Notes under the pieces: generated by a model
What the model was told of the DNA's origin: nothing
The model's input: the letters and a program-made list of their open reading frames with translations, nothing else
Database searches by the model: none
DNA from: Canicola haemoglobinophilus
GTDB lineage: Bacteria > Pseudomonadota > Gammaproteobacteria > Enterobacterales > Pasteurellaceae
NCBI RefSeq assembly: GCF_002015075.1
Contig: NZ_MUXZ01000027.1
Location: forward strand, 1 to 64,000
Direction: 5' to 3'
DNA length: 64,000 nucleotides
Program-made: the position numbers and the translations under genes
Shown: positions 56,084-64,000 of the stretch, in pieces
How positions within the stretch are numbered: the stretch's first letter is position 1
Layout: each line of letters starts with the position of its first letter

Positions 56084-57398
56084 ATGTTCGGTTTTAGTGA
56101 ATTAGGGATAGAAAGCGTTACGACAATATTATTTTTGGTCATGTGTTTATTGCTCGTACTGGGTATTCCGTTAGCATTTCTAACGGGCTTAATTGCCACT
56201 ATATTGGCTGTAGGTTGGTTTAGTCCTGATATCTTACCTATTGTTGTCAATCGTGTTTATGGTTTTATGACCAGCTATTCATTACTTGCTGTTCCCATGT
56301 TTGTCTTAATGGCATCATTGTTGGATAAAACAGGTATTGCTAAAGATTTATACAATGCAATGTGGCTTACTACTAGAAAATTTAAAACCGGTGTTGCATT
56401 ACAAACCGTTATTATTGGGGTATTTCTCGCTACCATGTCCGGTATTATAGGTGGAGAAACGGTTTTATTAGGTTTATTGGCATTACCACAAATGTTGCGT
56501 TTAGGGTACGACAAGAAATTAGCGATTGGCGTGGTAGTTTCATCAGGCGCTTTAGGTACTATGGTTCCACCAAGTATAGTATTAATTATTTATGGTTTAG
56601 TTGCTTCAGTATCTATTGGTGATTTATTCACAGCTAGCTTTATTCCTGCTTTTATGTTAGCAGGTATGTACATTTTATATATTGTTATTCGGGGAAAACT
56701 CAATCCTGCACTCTTACCTGCAATTCCTGATGAAGAACGTTATGCACAAATTTCTAAAGAAGAAAGACGTAAAGCGCAGATTAACATTGCATTACCTTCT
56801 ATGATCGCTTTATTGGTTCTAGGAAGTATTTATGGTGGGATTGCTTCAGTAACGGAAGCTGCTGCAGTTGGGGTTATTGCAGTATTAGGTGTTTCAATTT
56901 ATCGTAAAGAGTTAACTATTAATGTACTAAAAGATGCTTCTTATACAACGATGCAAACTTGTGGCATGATCATGTGGATAGGTATTGGTGCATATATTTT
57001 GGTCGGTATTTATAATTTAGTTGGTGGAAATCGATTTGTTGAATCATTATTGATTAGTTCTGGGTTATCACCAATAGGAATCATTTTAGTTATGATGGTT
57101 ATTTTGTTTGTATTGGGATTATTCTTAGATTGGGTTGGTATTGCAATGTTGACCATGCCAATCTTTGTTCCTATTGTACAAAACTTAGGGTTTGATCCTA
57201 TTTGGTTTGGTGTTTTATTTTGTGTAAATATGCAAATGTCCTTCCTATCCCCACCATTTGGACCAGCATAGTGTTGCACCAAAAGGCGTAGAATTGGTGG
57301 ATATTTTTAAATCTGTATTACCTTTTATTTGTATTCAAGCTCTATTGTTGGCTATGCTCATTATGTTCCCTGAGATAGCCTTATTTCTAGTAAAATAG
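56084..57398 (+). pseudogene. TRAP transporter large subunit DctM, frameshifted near the C-terminus
   Basis: The open part (56084-57271, 395 residues) is a normal DctM with many helices, including FLATMSGIIGGETVLLGLLA, SSGALGTMVPPSIVLIIYG and FLDWVGIAMLTMPIFVPIV. It stops right after SFLSPPFGPA. The usual continuation is still encoded in another frame at 57273-57398 (VAPKGVELVDIFKSVLPFI and a final helix, 41 codons). About 14 nt coding for the AFYLK-type segment appear to be missing. The last helix is lost, so transport may fail unless the break is an assembly error. Confidence 0.85.
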
Positions 57399-57413
57399 CA
57401 ACATTCAAAATTA

Positions 57414-57442
57414 AAAAAGCAGATCGTAGTGATCTGCTTTTT
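57414..57442. terminator. Bidirectional terminator after dctM
   Basis: Twelve-bp stem AAAAAGCAGATC/GATCTGCTTTTT (57414-57425 with 57431-57442). It separates the convergent dctM (+) and trhP (-). Confidence 0.9.
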
Positions 57443-57443
57443 A

Positions 57444-58817
57444 CTATTTTCCATGAGGATTTCTTGTATCAGCATCAACTAAATTGCGCATTAGCAAGGC
57501 ATAATCAAGTTGAATATCTTGTGGCACATCTAAAAAGACAAAGTGTCCATCGCCAAGTGCGGCATCAACTGGCTCATTTTTACGATTGATCATGCGTTCA
57601 ATTTTAAAAATCACATTGCCTTTTGGTGTCATTAATTCCACTTCATCGCCAAGCAAGAATTTATTTTTAACAGCAACTTCAGCCATACCTTGTTCGTTAC
57701 GTTTACCAGTAAACTCGCCAACAAATTGTTGGCGCTCAGAAATAGAATAGCCATAATCATAATTTTGGTATTCATCATGAGTATGACGACGTAAGAAACC
57801 TTCCGTATATCCACGATGTGCAAGGCTTTCTAAGGTATCCATTAAGCTTTCATCAAAAGGTTTACCTGCGGCCGCATCATCAATAGCTTTGCGATAAACT
57901 TGCGCTGTTCTTGCACAATAATAGAACGATTTTGTACGCCCCTCAATTTTCAAAGAATGAACGCCAATTTGTGACAGTTTTTCCACATGTTGTACTGCAC
58001 GTAGATCTTTGGAGTTCATAATATAAGTACCATGTTCATCTTCAAAGGCTGACATTTGTTCTTCTGGGCGTTGGCTTTCCGCGAGCAAGAAAACTTTACT
58101 TGTTGTATCGCCTTCGCCTAAAGTCGGTGCAACATTTTTGACTGGAATTTCTTCGCCCACATTGACAATATTGCCCACTTCGTCTTCTTTACCTTCGGTT
58201 ACAGAATATTCCCAACGACAAGCATTAGTGCAAGTGCCTTGATTTGGATCACGCTTGTTAATATAGCCTGATAATAGGCAACGTCCTGAATATGCCATAC
58301 ATAATGCGCCATGTACGAATATTTCAATTTCAATATCAGGAACATGTTGACGGATTTCAGCAATTTCTTCTAAGGAAAGTTCACGCGATAAAATGACACG
58401 AGTTAAACCCAATTGTTTCCAGAATTTTACCGTAGCCCAGTTTACTGCATTGGCTTGCACTGAAAGATGAATATCAATATCAGGGAAATGTTCACGCACC
58501 AACATAATTAAACCTGGATCGGACATGATCAAGGCATCAGGTTGCATATCAATGACAGGTTGCAAGTCTTTGATAAAGGTTTTTAATTTGGAATTATGCG
58601 GTGCAATATTTACTACCACATAGAATTTTTTACCGAGCGCATGGGCTTCATCAATACCAATTTTCAAATTAGCATGATTAAATTCATTATTACGCACACG
58701 CAAGCTATAACGAGGTTGACCGGCATATACCGCATCTGCGCCATAAGCAAACGCATAACGCATATTTTTTAATGAGCCAGCTGGAGATAATAATTCTGGT
58801 TTAAATTGAGTTGTCAT
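57444..58817 (-). CDS. trhP: tRNA uridine-34 hydroxylation protein TrhP (YegQ, U32 family)
   Basis: U32-family protein of 457 residues, very similar to E. coli YegQ (453), needed for prephenate-dependent formation of 5-hydroxyuridine in tRNA. Family segments: LLSPAGSLKNMRYAFAYGAD, the U32 signature EIFVHGALCMAYSGRCLLSG, and the Fe-S Cys cluster near DPNQGTCTNACRWEYS. A C-terminal small barrel domain (KNKFLLGDEVELMTPKGNV) is present. It ends close to the terminator it shares with dctM. Confidence 0.94.
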   Translation of the reverse strand: MTTQFKPELLSPAGSLKNMRYAFAYGADAVYAGQPRYSLRVRNNEFNHANLKIGIDEAHALGKKFYVVVNIAPHNSKLKTFIKDLQPVIDMQPDALIMSDPGLIMLVREHFPDIDIHLSVQANAVNWATVKFWKQLGLTRVILSRELSLEEIAEIRQHVPDIEIEIFVHGALCMAYSGRCLLSGYINKRDPNQGTCTNACRWEYSVTEGKEDEVGNIVNVGEEIPVKNVAPTLGEGDTTSKVFLLAESQRPEEQMSAFEDEHGTYIMNSKDLRAVQHVEKLSQIGVHSLKIEGRTKSFYYCARTAQVYRKAIDDAAAGKPFDESLMDTLESLAHRGYTEGFLRRHTHDEYQNYDYGYSISERQQFVGEFTGKRNEQGMAEVAVKNKFLLGDEVELMTPKGNVIFKIERMINRKNEPVDAALGDGHFVFLDVPQDIQLDYALLMRNLVDADTRNPHGK

Positions 58818-58958
58818 AAATTTTCTCTTAAGTCTGATTACAAGTCAGTAGCTCGACAAGGCAAGCTATTTGGGCGCCTTATTTTAGGCTGATTTTATGG
58901 CTTGTAAAGGAAAATATCAGCCGAGTAATCAGATCTTTACACAATTATGACCGCACTT

Positions 58959-59777
58959 TTATTCTTGTTTTTGGCGCCAATAAGTTGCAAAACGAGGTAG
59001 CCCATTTTTTGTTAAGCCACGATATTTATAGGTAACAATTGAATTGATTGCTGGGGGATTTTGACGTTCCGCTAAAGTAAACCCTGAACCAATTTTGAAA
59101 ACACCTCGATGATTTTGACAACTAATGGCACCTAACATATTTTCAAATTGTCCTTTGCCTTGATGATGTGCAATGACAGTACATTCTTCATCAAGTGCGG
59201 TCTTTAATTTCAGAATTTGTGAACTTCGTTTTCTCTCGTAGGGAGCATTGGGATTGCGTAGTACAATGCCTTCGCCTTGTTGCTTTTCCACTTGTTGCAA
59301 AAATTCTTGCACTTGTTGCTTGGTTTTAATTGGGATTTGTTCAATGATTTGAATGTAAGGTGTAGGATTTTTAGCTAGATATTCTTGTAAAACTGCTAAG
59401 CGCTCAAATAAATTTCCTTGTGCATTGGGCACATCAAAAACATATAACTTTATATTTTCCCAGCCTTTATCTTTTTTAGAGCGCACAATAGAGGAGATTT
59501 TTTCAAATTGATTACGTTCGGTAAAAAGTTCGCCATCAATGGCAAAAGGGGGAAAATCTCGCAGAAAATAGTGCGGCGCCTTAATGACTTTATTTTGTCG
59601 GGTAAAAAGTTGTTCTCCGTCCCAATAGCCTCTAACCCCATCTAACTTTTCGCTCATGACCCAACCACTCACATCTTGATTTTTATAGCTTTCGAGCAAC
59701 ATTAATTCTGGCGTTTTTGTATATGCTTGGGGAATAAATAACATGAAAAAAGAACACAATAGTGCTAATACTCGCAT
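58959..59777 (-). CDS. Secreted ATP-dependent DNA ligase
   Basis: Minimal ATP-dependent ligase of 272 residues with an N-terminal signal peptide (MRVLALLCSFFMLFIPQAYT), so the product is probably periplasmic. The AMP-accepting Lys is K44 in SEKLDGVRGYW; motif III-IV region IDGELFTER and GEGIVLRNP follow, with the OB domain at the C-terminus (KIGSGFTLAERQNPP). It corresponds to the H. influenzae competence-regulon ligase. Its role is likely sealing nicks in DNA taken up through the outer membrane. A CRP-S-like site lies upstream. Confidence 0.93.
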   Translation of the reverse strand: MRVLALLCSFFMLFIPQAYTKTPELMLLESYKNQDVSGWVMSEKLDGVRGYWDGEQLFTRQNKVIKAPHYFLRDFPPFAIDGELFTERNQFEKISSIVRSKKDKGWENIKLYVFDVPNAQGNLFERLAVLQEYLAKNPTPYIQIIEQIPIKTKQQVQEFLQQVEKQQGEGIVLRNPNAPYERKRSSQILKLKTALDEECTVIAHHQGKGQFENMLGAISCQNHRGVFKIGSGFTLAERQNPPAINSIVTYKYRGLTKNGLPRFATYWRQKQE

Positions 59778-59858
59778 GATTTCTCCTAATCTTCGTTTGA
59801 ATTTGGCGCATTAATATAAAGAGATGAATTTTAAAAGGTTATGGAGTTGAGCGGTTTT

Positions 59859-59874
59859 TGTGAGGAAGATCGTA
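59859..59874. promoter_or_regulatory. CRP-S-like site upstream of the DNA ligase
   Basis: Minus strand TACGATCTTCCTCACA with TTT and AAA flanks, correct CRP half-site spacing (one half TACGA, one TCACA). It is centred about 90 bp upstream of the ligase ATG, with a possible -10 (TAAAAT) about 35 bp downstream of its centre. Weaker than the rlmN site. Confidence 0.6.
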
Positions 59875-59922
59875 AAATCACAGAAAATAGAGGAGAAAAA
59901 TGTGGTTAATAGGATAGTTAGA

Positions 59923-59940
59923 GGGCGGAGATTTCCGCCC
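59923..59940 (-). terminator. Hairpin after der
   Basis: Seven-bp stem GGGCGGA/TCCGCCC with a 4-nt loop, 10 bp beyond the der stop. There is no clear T run in the der direction, so termination may be weak or the hairpin may stabilise the 3' end. Confidence 0.45.
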
Positions 59941-59949
59941 ATTTATTAT

Positions 59950-61473
59950 TTAGCGTTTTGATTTCTTAATAAATTTCATTAAACGCTTACGTTTACGCAA
60001 CTGGTTAGGTGTCAGTTTATTACGGCGACCCGCAAATGGATTGTTTCCTTCTTGGAACAGTAAACGAATTGGCGAGCCGATAATTTTTAAGCTACGGCGA
60101 TAATAGTTAGATAAATATCGCTTGTAGCTATCTGGTAAGCGCTCAATTTGATTACCATGAACAACAATAATTGGCGGATTATAGCCACCTGGGTGCGCAT
60201 ATTTCAGTTTAATTCTGCGTCCTCCCATCATTGGCGGTTGATGCTCATCTGTTGCCATTTGTAGAATACGAGTCAGCAAAGAGGTTGTCATTTTTTGTGT
60301 AGCACAAGCATAAGCCTCTTTAACACTATCAAATAAATTGCCCACACCACTGCCATGTAAAGCCGAAATAAAATGTACACGAGCAAAATCAATAAAATCT
60401 AAACGGCGATCTAATTCAGATTTCACTTGATCTTTTACATCTTGATTTAAACCGTCCCATTTGTTGACTACAATCACCAAAGAACGCCCCGCATTTAAAA
60501 TAAAGCCTAATAAAGATAAATCTTGATCGGAAACACCTTCTCTCGCATCAATGGTCAATAACACCACATTAGCATCTTGAATGGCTTGTAAGGTTTTGAT
60601 TACTGAGAATTTTTCTACTGTCAAATGTACTTTGCCACGTTTACGCACACCAGCGGTATCAATGATAGTGTATTGTTGCCCATCTCGCTCCATTGGAATA
60701 TAAATACTGTCACGAGTAGTGCCCGGTAGGTCATAAACAACCACACGATCTTCGCCTAAAATGCGGTTAGTTAGCGTAGATTTCCCCACGTTTGGGCGAC
60801 CAACAATGGCGATTTTGATATTTTTATCTTCGATTTCTTCTTGTTCTTCAGCGAGGGCATCATCAAGCAGTTGTGCGTCTTCTTCATTCTCAAAGTCAAA
60901 ATCTTGATCCCACTCGTCAGCATTTTCCTCTGAATTTTCCACCGCACTTTCTGTTGCCTGAGCTAAATTCATGCTTTCTGCGATAGGGGTAAGAACTTGT
61001 TCCATAAGCGCACTTACGCCACGACCTTGTGAAGCAGCAATTTGTGCAATTTCGCCTAAACCTAATTGATAAAATTCAGCACAATGAGAGTCCGCATCGA
61101 TACCATCTGTTTTATTTGCTACTAGCACTGTGGTTTTATTTTGGCGTTGGCGTAAATATTGAGCGATACCAATATCAGCGGAAGTTAAGCCAGCACGAGC
61201 ATCAACAAGGAATAGAACAATGTCAGCTTCTTCAATGGCAAGTAAGGACTGTTCCGCCATTTTTTCTTCTACGCCTTCTTCTGTGCCATCAATACCGCCG
61301 GTATCAATTACAATAAAGTCATAGCCGTTGAAATGTGCTTGTCCATATTTTCTATCTCGTGTGAGACCAGGGAAATCAGCCACTAAAGCATCACGAGTAC
61401 GAGTTAAGCGATTAAATAATGTCGATTTACCTACATTTGGGCGACCAACTAAAGCTACTACTGGAGTAGTCAT
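59950..61473 (-). CDS. der: Ribosome-associated GTPase Der (EngA)
   Basis: Essential 50S-assembly GTPase with two tandem G domains; 507 residues. First domain: [14 protein letters not shown] (10-23), DTGGIDG, NKTDG. An acidic linker (about 175-215) precedes the second domain with [23 protein letters not shown] and NKWDG. The C-terminal KH-like domain ends in a basic tail ([16 protein letters not shown]). The acidic linker is typical of gammaproteobacterial Der. Confidence 0.97.
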   Translation of the reverse strand: MTTPVVALVGRPNVGKSTLFNRLTRTRDALVADFPGLTRDRKYGQAHFNGYDFIVIDTGGIDGTEEGVEEKMAEQSLLAIEEADIVLFLVDARAGLTSADIGIAQYLRQRQNKTTVLVANKTDGIDADSHCAEFYQLGLGEIAQIAASQGRGVSALMEQVLTPIAESMNLAQATESAVENSEENADEWDQDFDFENEEDAQLLDDALAEEQEEIEDKNIKIAIVGRPNVGKSTLTNRILGEDRVVVYDLPGTTRDSIYIPMERDGQQYTIIDTAGVRKRGKVHLTVEKFSVIKTLQAIQDANVVLLTIDAREGVSDQDLSLLGFILNAGRSLVIVVNKWDGLNQDVKDQVKSELDRRLDFIDFARVHFISALHGSGVGNLFDSVKEAYACATQKMTTSLLTRILQMATDEHQPPMMGGRRIKLKYAHPGGYNPPIIVVHGNQIERLPDSYKRYLSNYYRRSLKIIGSPIRLLFQEGNNPFAGRRNKLTPNQLRKRKRLMKFIKKSKR

Positions 61474-61596
61474 AATAAACCTCTTTGGTTTCTATTAATG
61501 TGTATATGTTAATAGGTACGTTATGTCAAAAATGCTGGCTATTATAGCGGATTTTAGGTGAGATGAGAAATAATAGGGGAAATGCTATTTTGAAAA

Positions 61597-61633
61597 AATA
61601 AGCTTAAGGTTTATAGAAAACCCTAAGCTTATT
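61597..61633 (-). terminator. Terminator after the sialidase gene
   Basis: Sixteen-bp stem with one mismatch (61597-61612 with 61618-61633), followed in the minus direction by TTTTTC. It lies 19 bp beyond the sialidase stop and separates it from der. Confidence 0.85.
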
Positions 61634-61651
61634 AAAGTTTTTTACTTGTGT

Positions 61652-64000
61652 TTACCAACGATAGCTTACATTAACGCCAAAATTAGTTTCTGAATGTTGA
61701 GAGCCATATTTCTGTAACTTAAGATTAGAACCAACAGTCAAGCCATTGTTAAAACGTTTTTCAAGTCCTGTAGAAAGCCCATAAATAACATTACTTGAAC
61801 CTACTTTATGGTTATTTGCAGAATAGTTAGATTGAGATAATGTCATATCATCATTGATTAGCGCAACATTAGGGCGAATATTTACGCTCACATCATTAAA
61901 TTTATATTCTACATTGAAACCCACATCACCAGCATATAAGGTTCGTTTATTGACTGCTACATCTTCATCAATTAAGGTTCTTGATGAACGTGAAACATAG
62001 GCACCGAGAGATGGGCTAATACTGAGCTGTTCATTAAGTTTTAGTTGATAAGCATAATTGACATAAGCATCAATGTTATTATTACGCTCTAACATATTTT
62101 GATGTTTCACACCGCGATAGCGTACAAATCCAGAAACTTGGTGAGCATCTTTTTGATATTGTGCTCTAATACCTGTTTCATAGCTATCCAGATCTTTATG
62201 GCGATGCTCAAAGAATAAACCTACTTTAAAGTTATCGCTTAGTGCAGCATTCGCACCTAAGGATAATCGGTTATATTTCGAACCTACATCATAATGGGCA
62301 AACACATTATCAAAAGAGCGGTATAAAATATCATGGTTATATTCATTGAGTGCTTGAGCCGATTTTGCATATTTATCAAAATCTAATTTAGTATTTGTTA
62401 AGGCTAAAAATCTACTATGTAAATCATCATATAAGCTATTTATACCAAGGTAATCAAGATAGGTTGTATCATCAGGCGATGTAATACGATTTACATCTGC
62501 AAGACCAGCAGAAAAGAAACGACTGGATGAAGGTAAAGCGTTAGCCACTGCTTTAGCTTTTTCTTTAAGATCATTGGTTTTTTCTTTTAAGTCCTCCATT
62601 GCACCATCGATAGCAACAGATAATGGAATTGCATAATCGTTCGCTTTACGCATTTTTGCAATTAACTCATCTTTCTGTGCTTTATTTAGATTATCCATGG
62701 CATTAATTTTTTCAATTTCTTCAGCCATTACATCAGGCAAATTCCACTCTAATGCTTTCGCCTCTATTTTTTCCATTAAGTTAGTAAGGTTTTTGACGGT
62801 AATATCGCCGTCATCTTCATAAGCAATAAATAAGTTTCCGTCTTTATAAGCAAGAGATGAGTAACCTGCTCCAGCCGCATTTCCAGAACCTGGACGAATA
62901 ATTTCAACTTGATATTTATGGTTAGGATCTTTAGCATCTAGCATCCAAAGTGCCAGGTTACCACGAGACCAGTTATCGTTATTACCATTTGGTTTAGATA
63001 CCAATAATACTTTACGACCATTAGGCAAAGTTACATAAAGAGAAGAACCTTGCGTTGTCTGAGATGTGGTACCACTAAAACCATTTACAGGGGTAAATTC
63101 ATGCCAAGTTTCTCCTAAGTCAGTTGTATAGTATGCCCATCGGTTATTGCCTCGACCTGTCACTACTAATTTTCCAGGCTCAACTTCAAAAACCATGTTT
63201 TCTAGGGATTGTCCATTCATTGAAAGTGGTGTTTTTGTTGCCTTCATATCCCAAGTTTTTCCATTATCCGTAGAATACATGAGTGTTGTTGCAATAAATG
63301 TATTTGTACGGTTTGGACTACCCGCAGTATTAGAATTTTGGTGCGTAGTTTGGATAGGAAATACTAAGGTTCCATCACGCATCACAATACCTGAACCTAC
63401 CCCACCCAAGAAACCAATAACTGGATTTCCATTCCCTTTTTGTACTTTTGAAAACACCTCTGGATTACTCTGTTTACTAAATTCAGCATTTTTCCCCCAA
63501 GTATGACCATCATCGGTAGATTTATATATTGTTGTAGCCCATACATTATTATTGAAATACTTTATACGATCTGTATTCCAGTTATGCACTCCATTAGCCC
63601 AGTTACCGTGCATTACATATAAGCTGCCATCAATAGGGTTGTGTAAGATCGTAGGGTCCATTGCACGACGTCGAGGATCTTTACCTACATCAAAGGTCCA
63701 AGCTGTTTTCCTAGTCCAAGTATGCCCACCATCTTCTGAGATTGCGATACCTGGATCGATTCGATTTTGGTCATTAGCCCCATTCCATCTTAAATCAAAC
63801 ATAACAACCAATTTATTATCCTCAGTAATTGTCATAGCAGGAATTCGGCTGTAATGTAAATTTACAGTGCCTGGTGCTTCACCATTAGGACCCACTCCTT
63901 CCCAAGGTTTACTAGGGACATTAACTGTAAAATTATCAATCCCTTTTCTTTTTGTAATATTAGTAAGGTTTTCATTTAAATCAGCTTTCCAAAAACTGTT
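61652..64000 (-). CDS. Sialidase autotransporter (5' end outside the window)
   Basis: The frame is open to the window edge (782 residues visible), so the start, signal peptide and any N-terminal lectin part lie beyond 64000. The visible part has the sialidase RIP motif (YSRIP, visible residues 50-54), four Asp-boxes (SEDGGHTW, STDDGHTW, STDNGKTW, TTDLGETW) and NMVFEVEPGKLVVTGRG. A helical linker follows, then an outer-membrane autotransporter barrel of about 270 residues ending in FGVNVSYRW. It should cleave sialic acid from host glycans at the cell surface. H. influenzae is generally described as lacking a sialidase; Pasteurella NanB is the nearest type I know. No other nan or sia gene is in the window. 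Confidence 0.92.
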   Translation of the reverse strand, partial: NSFWKADLNENLTNITKRKGIDNFTVNVPSKPWEGVGPNGEAPGTVNLHYSRIPAMTITEDNKLVVMFDLRWNGANDQNRIDPGIAISEDGGHTWTRKTAWTFDVGKDPRRRAMDPTILHNPIDGSLYVMHGNWANGVHNWNTDRIKYFNNNVWATTIYKSTDDGHTWGKNAEFSKQSNPEVFSKVQKGNGNPVIGFLGGVGSGIVMRDGTLVFPIQTTHQNSNTAGSPNRTNTFIATTLMYSTDNGKTWDMKATKTPLSMNGQSLENMVFEVEPGKLVVTGRGNNRWAYYTTDLGETWHEFTPVNGFSGTTSQTTQGSSLYVTLPNGRKVLLVSKPNGNNDNWSRGNLALWMLDAKDPNHKYQVEIIRPGSGNAAGAGYSSLAYKDGNLFIAYEDDGDITVKNLTNLMEKIEAKALEWNLPDVMAEEIEKINAMDNLNKAQKDELIAKMRKANDYAIPLSVAIDGAMEDLKEKTNDLKEKAKAVANALPSSSRFFSAGLADVNRITSPDDTTYLDYLGINSLYDDLHSRFLALTNTKLDFDKYAKSAQALNEYNHDILYRSFDNVFAHYDVGSKYNRLSLGANAALSDNFKVGLFFEHRHKDLDSYETGIRAQYQKDAHQVSGFVRYRGVKHQNMLERNNNIDAYVNYAYQLKLNEQLSISPSLGAYVSRSSRTLIDEDVAVNKRTLYAGDVGFNVEYKFNDVSVNIRPNVALINDDMTLSQSNYSANNHKVGSSNVIYGLSTGLEKRFNNGLTVGSNLKLQKYGSQHSETNFGVNVSYRW

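Noticed and set aside
57010..57282. Minus-strand open frame across the dctM break
   Set aside because: It is antisense to dctM with no ribosome-binding site; the coding signal and family match are on the plus strand.

Overview
The window is chromosomal DNA of a Pasteurellaceae bacterium, most likely the genus Haemophilus. The evidence is the frequent 9-bp Haemophilus-type DNA uptake sequence (AAGTGCGGT or its complement, roughly three dozen exact copies seen by eye), an AT-rich composition, and protein sequences and local gene orders typical of H. influenzae and its relatives. A D-galactonate operon, a sialidase autotransporter and several changed junctions suggest a species other than H. influenzae sensu stricto, but I cannot name it. 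No rRNA, tRNA, CRISPR array or insertion sequence was seen.

Layout. 67-5109 (-): a 1680-residue trimeric autotransporter adhesin with an A18 tract and a 21-bp tandem duplication upstream. 5402-7612 (-): fur, fldA, ybfE and ybfF. 7719-16772 (+): seqA, menE, mscK, aroC, mepA, a TSUP permease and lpxM. 16844-21311 (+): apt, dnaX (with a frameshift or slippage site), rlmN and pilF, the last two behind a competence-type CRP-S site. 21391-23658 (-): nrdA with two NrdR boxes but no adjacent nrdB. 23942-27100 (-): dnaK-dnaJ with a sigma-32 promoter. 27280-31233 (-): cca, an SH3 protein, pit and its PhoU-like partner. 31371-37125 (+): CYTH triphosphatase, radA, lrp and ftsK. 37212-39387: an organophosphate transporter divergent from deoC. 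39467-43250 (-): AhpD-like protein, mtgA, trpR and slt.

43353-44806 (-) is a two-gene cassette (a PD-(D/E)XK nuclease plus an unrecognised protein) inserted at the start of slt. It is flanked by an imperfect duplication of the slt ribosome-binding site and first ten codons, and is the best candidate here for an undescribed system. 45042-50607 (-) is the queA-tgt-yajC-secD-secF operon. 50816-57398 is a D-galactonate catabolic locus: divergent dgoR, then dgoK-dgoA-dgoD followed by a TRAP transporter (dctPQM) where E. coli has dgoT. The large TRAP subunit is frameshifted near its C-terminus. 57444-61473 (-): trhP (yegQ), a secreted ATP-dependent DNA ligase with a CRP-S-like site, and der. 61652-64000 (-): a sialidase autotransporter whose 5' end lies outside the window.

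Themes: surface colonisation (adhesin, sialidase), natural competence (uptake sequences, CRP-S sites, PilF, periplasmic ligase), host-sugar use under CRP control (galactonate, deoC), and an otherwise conserved housekeeping backbone.
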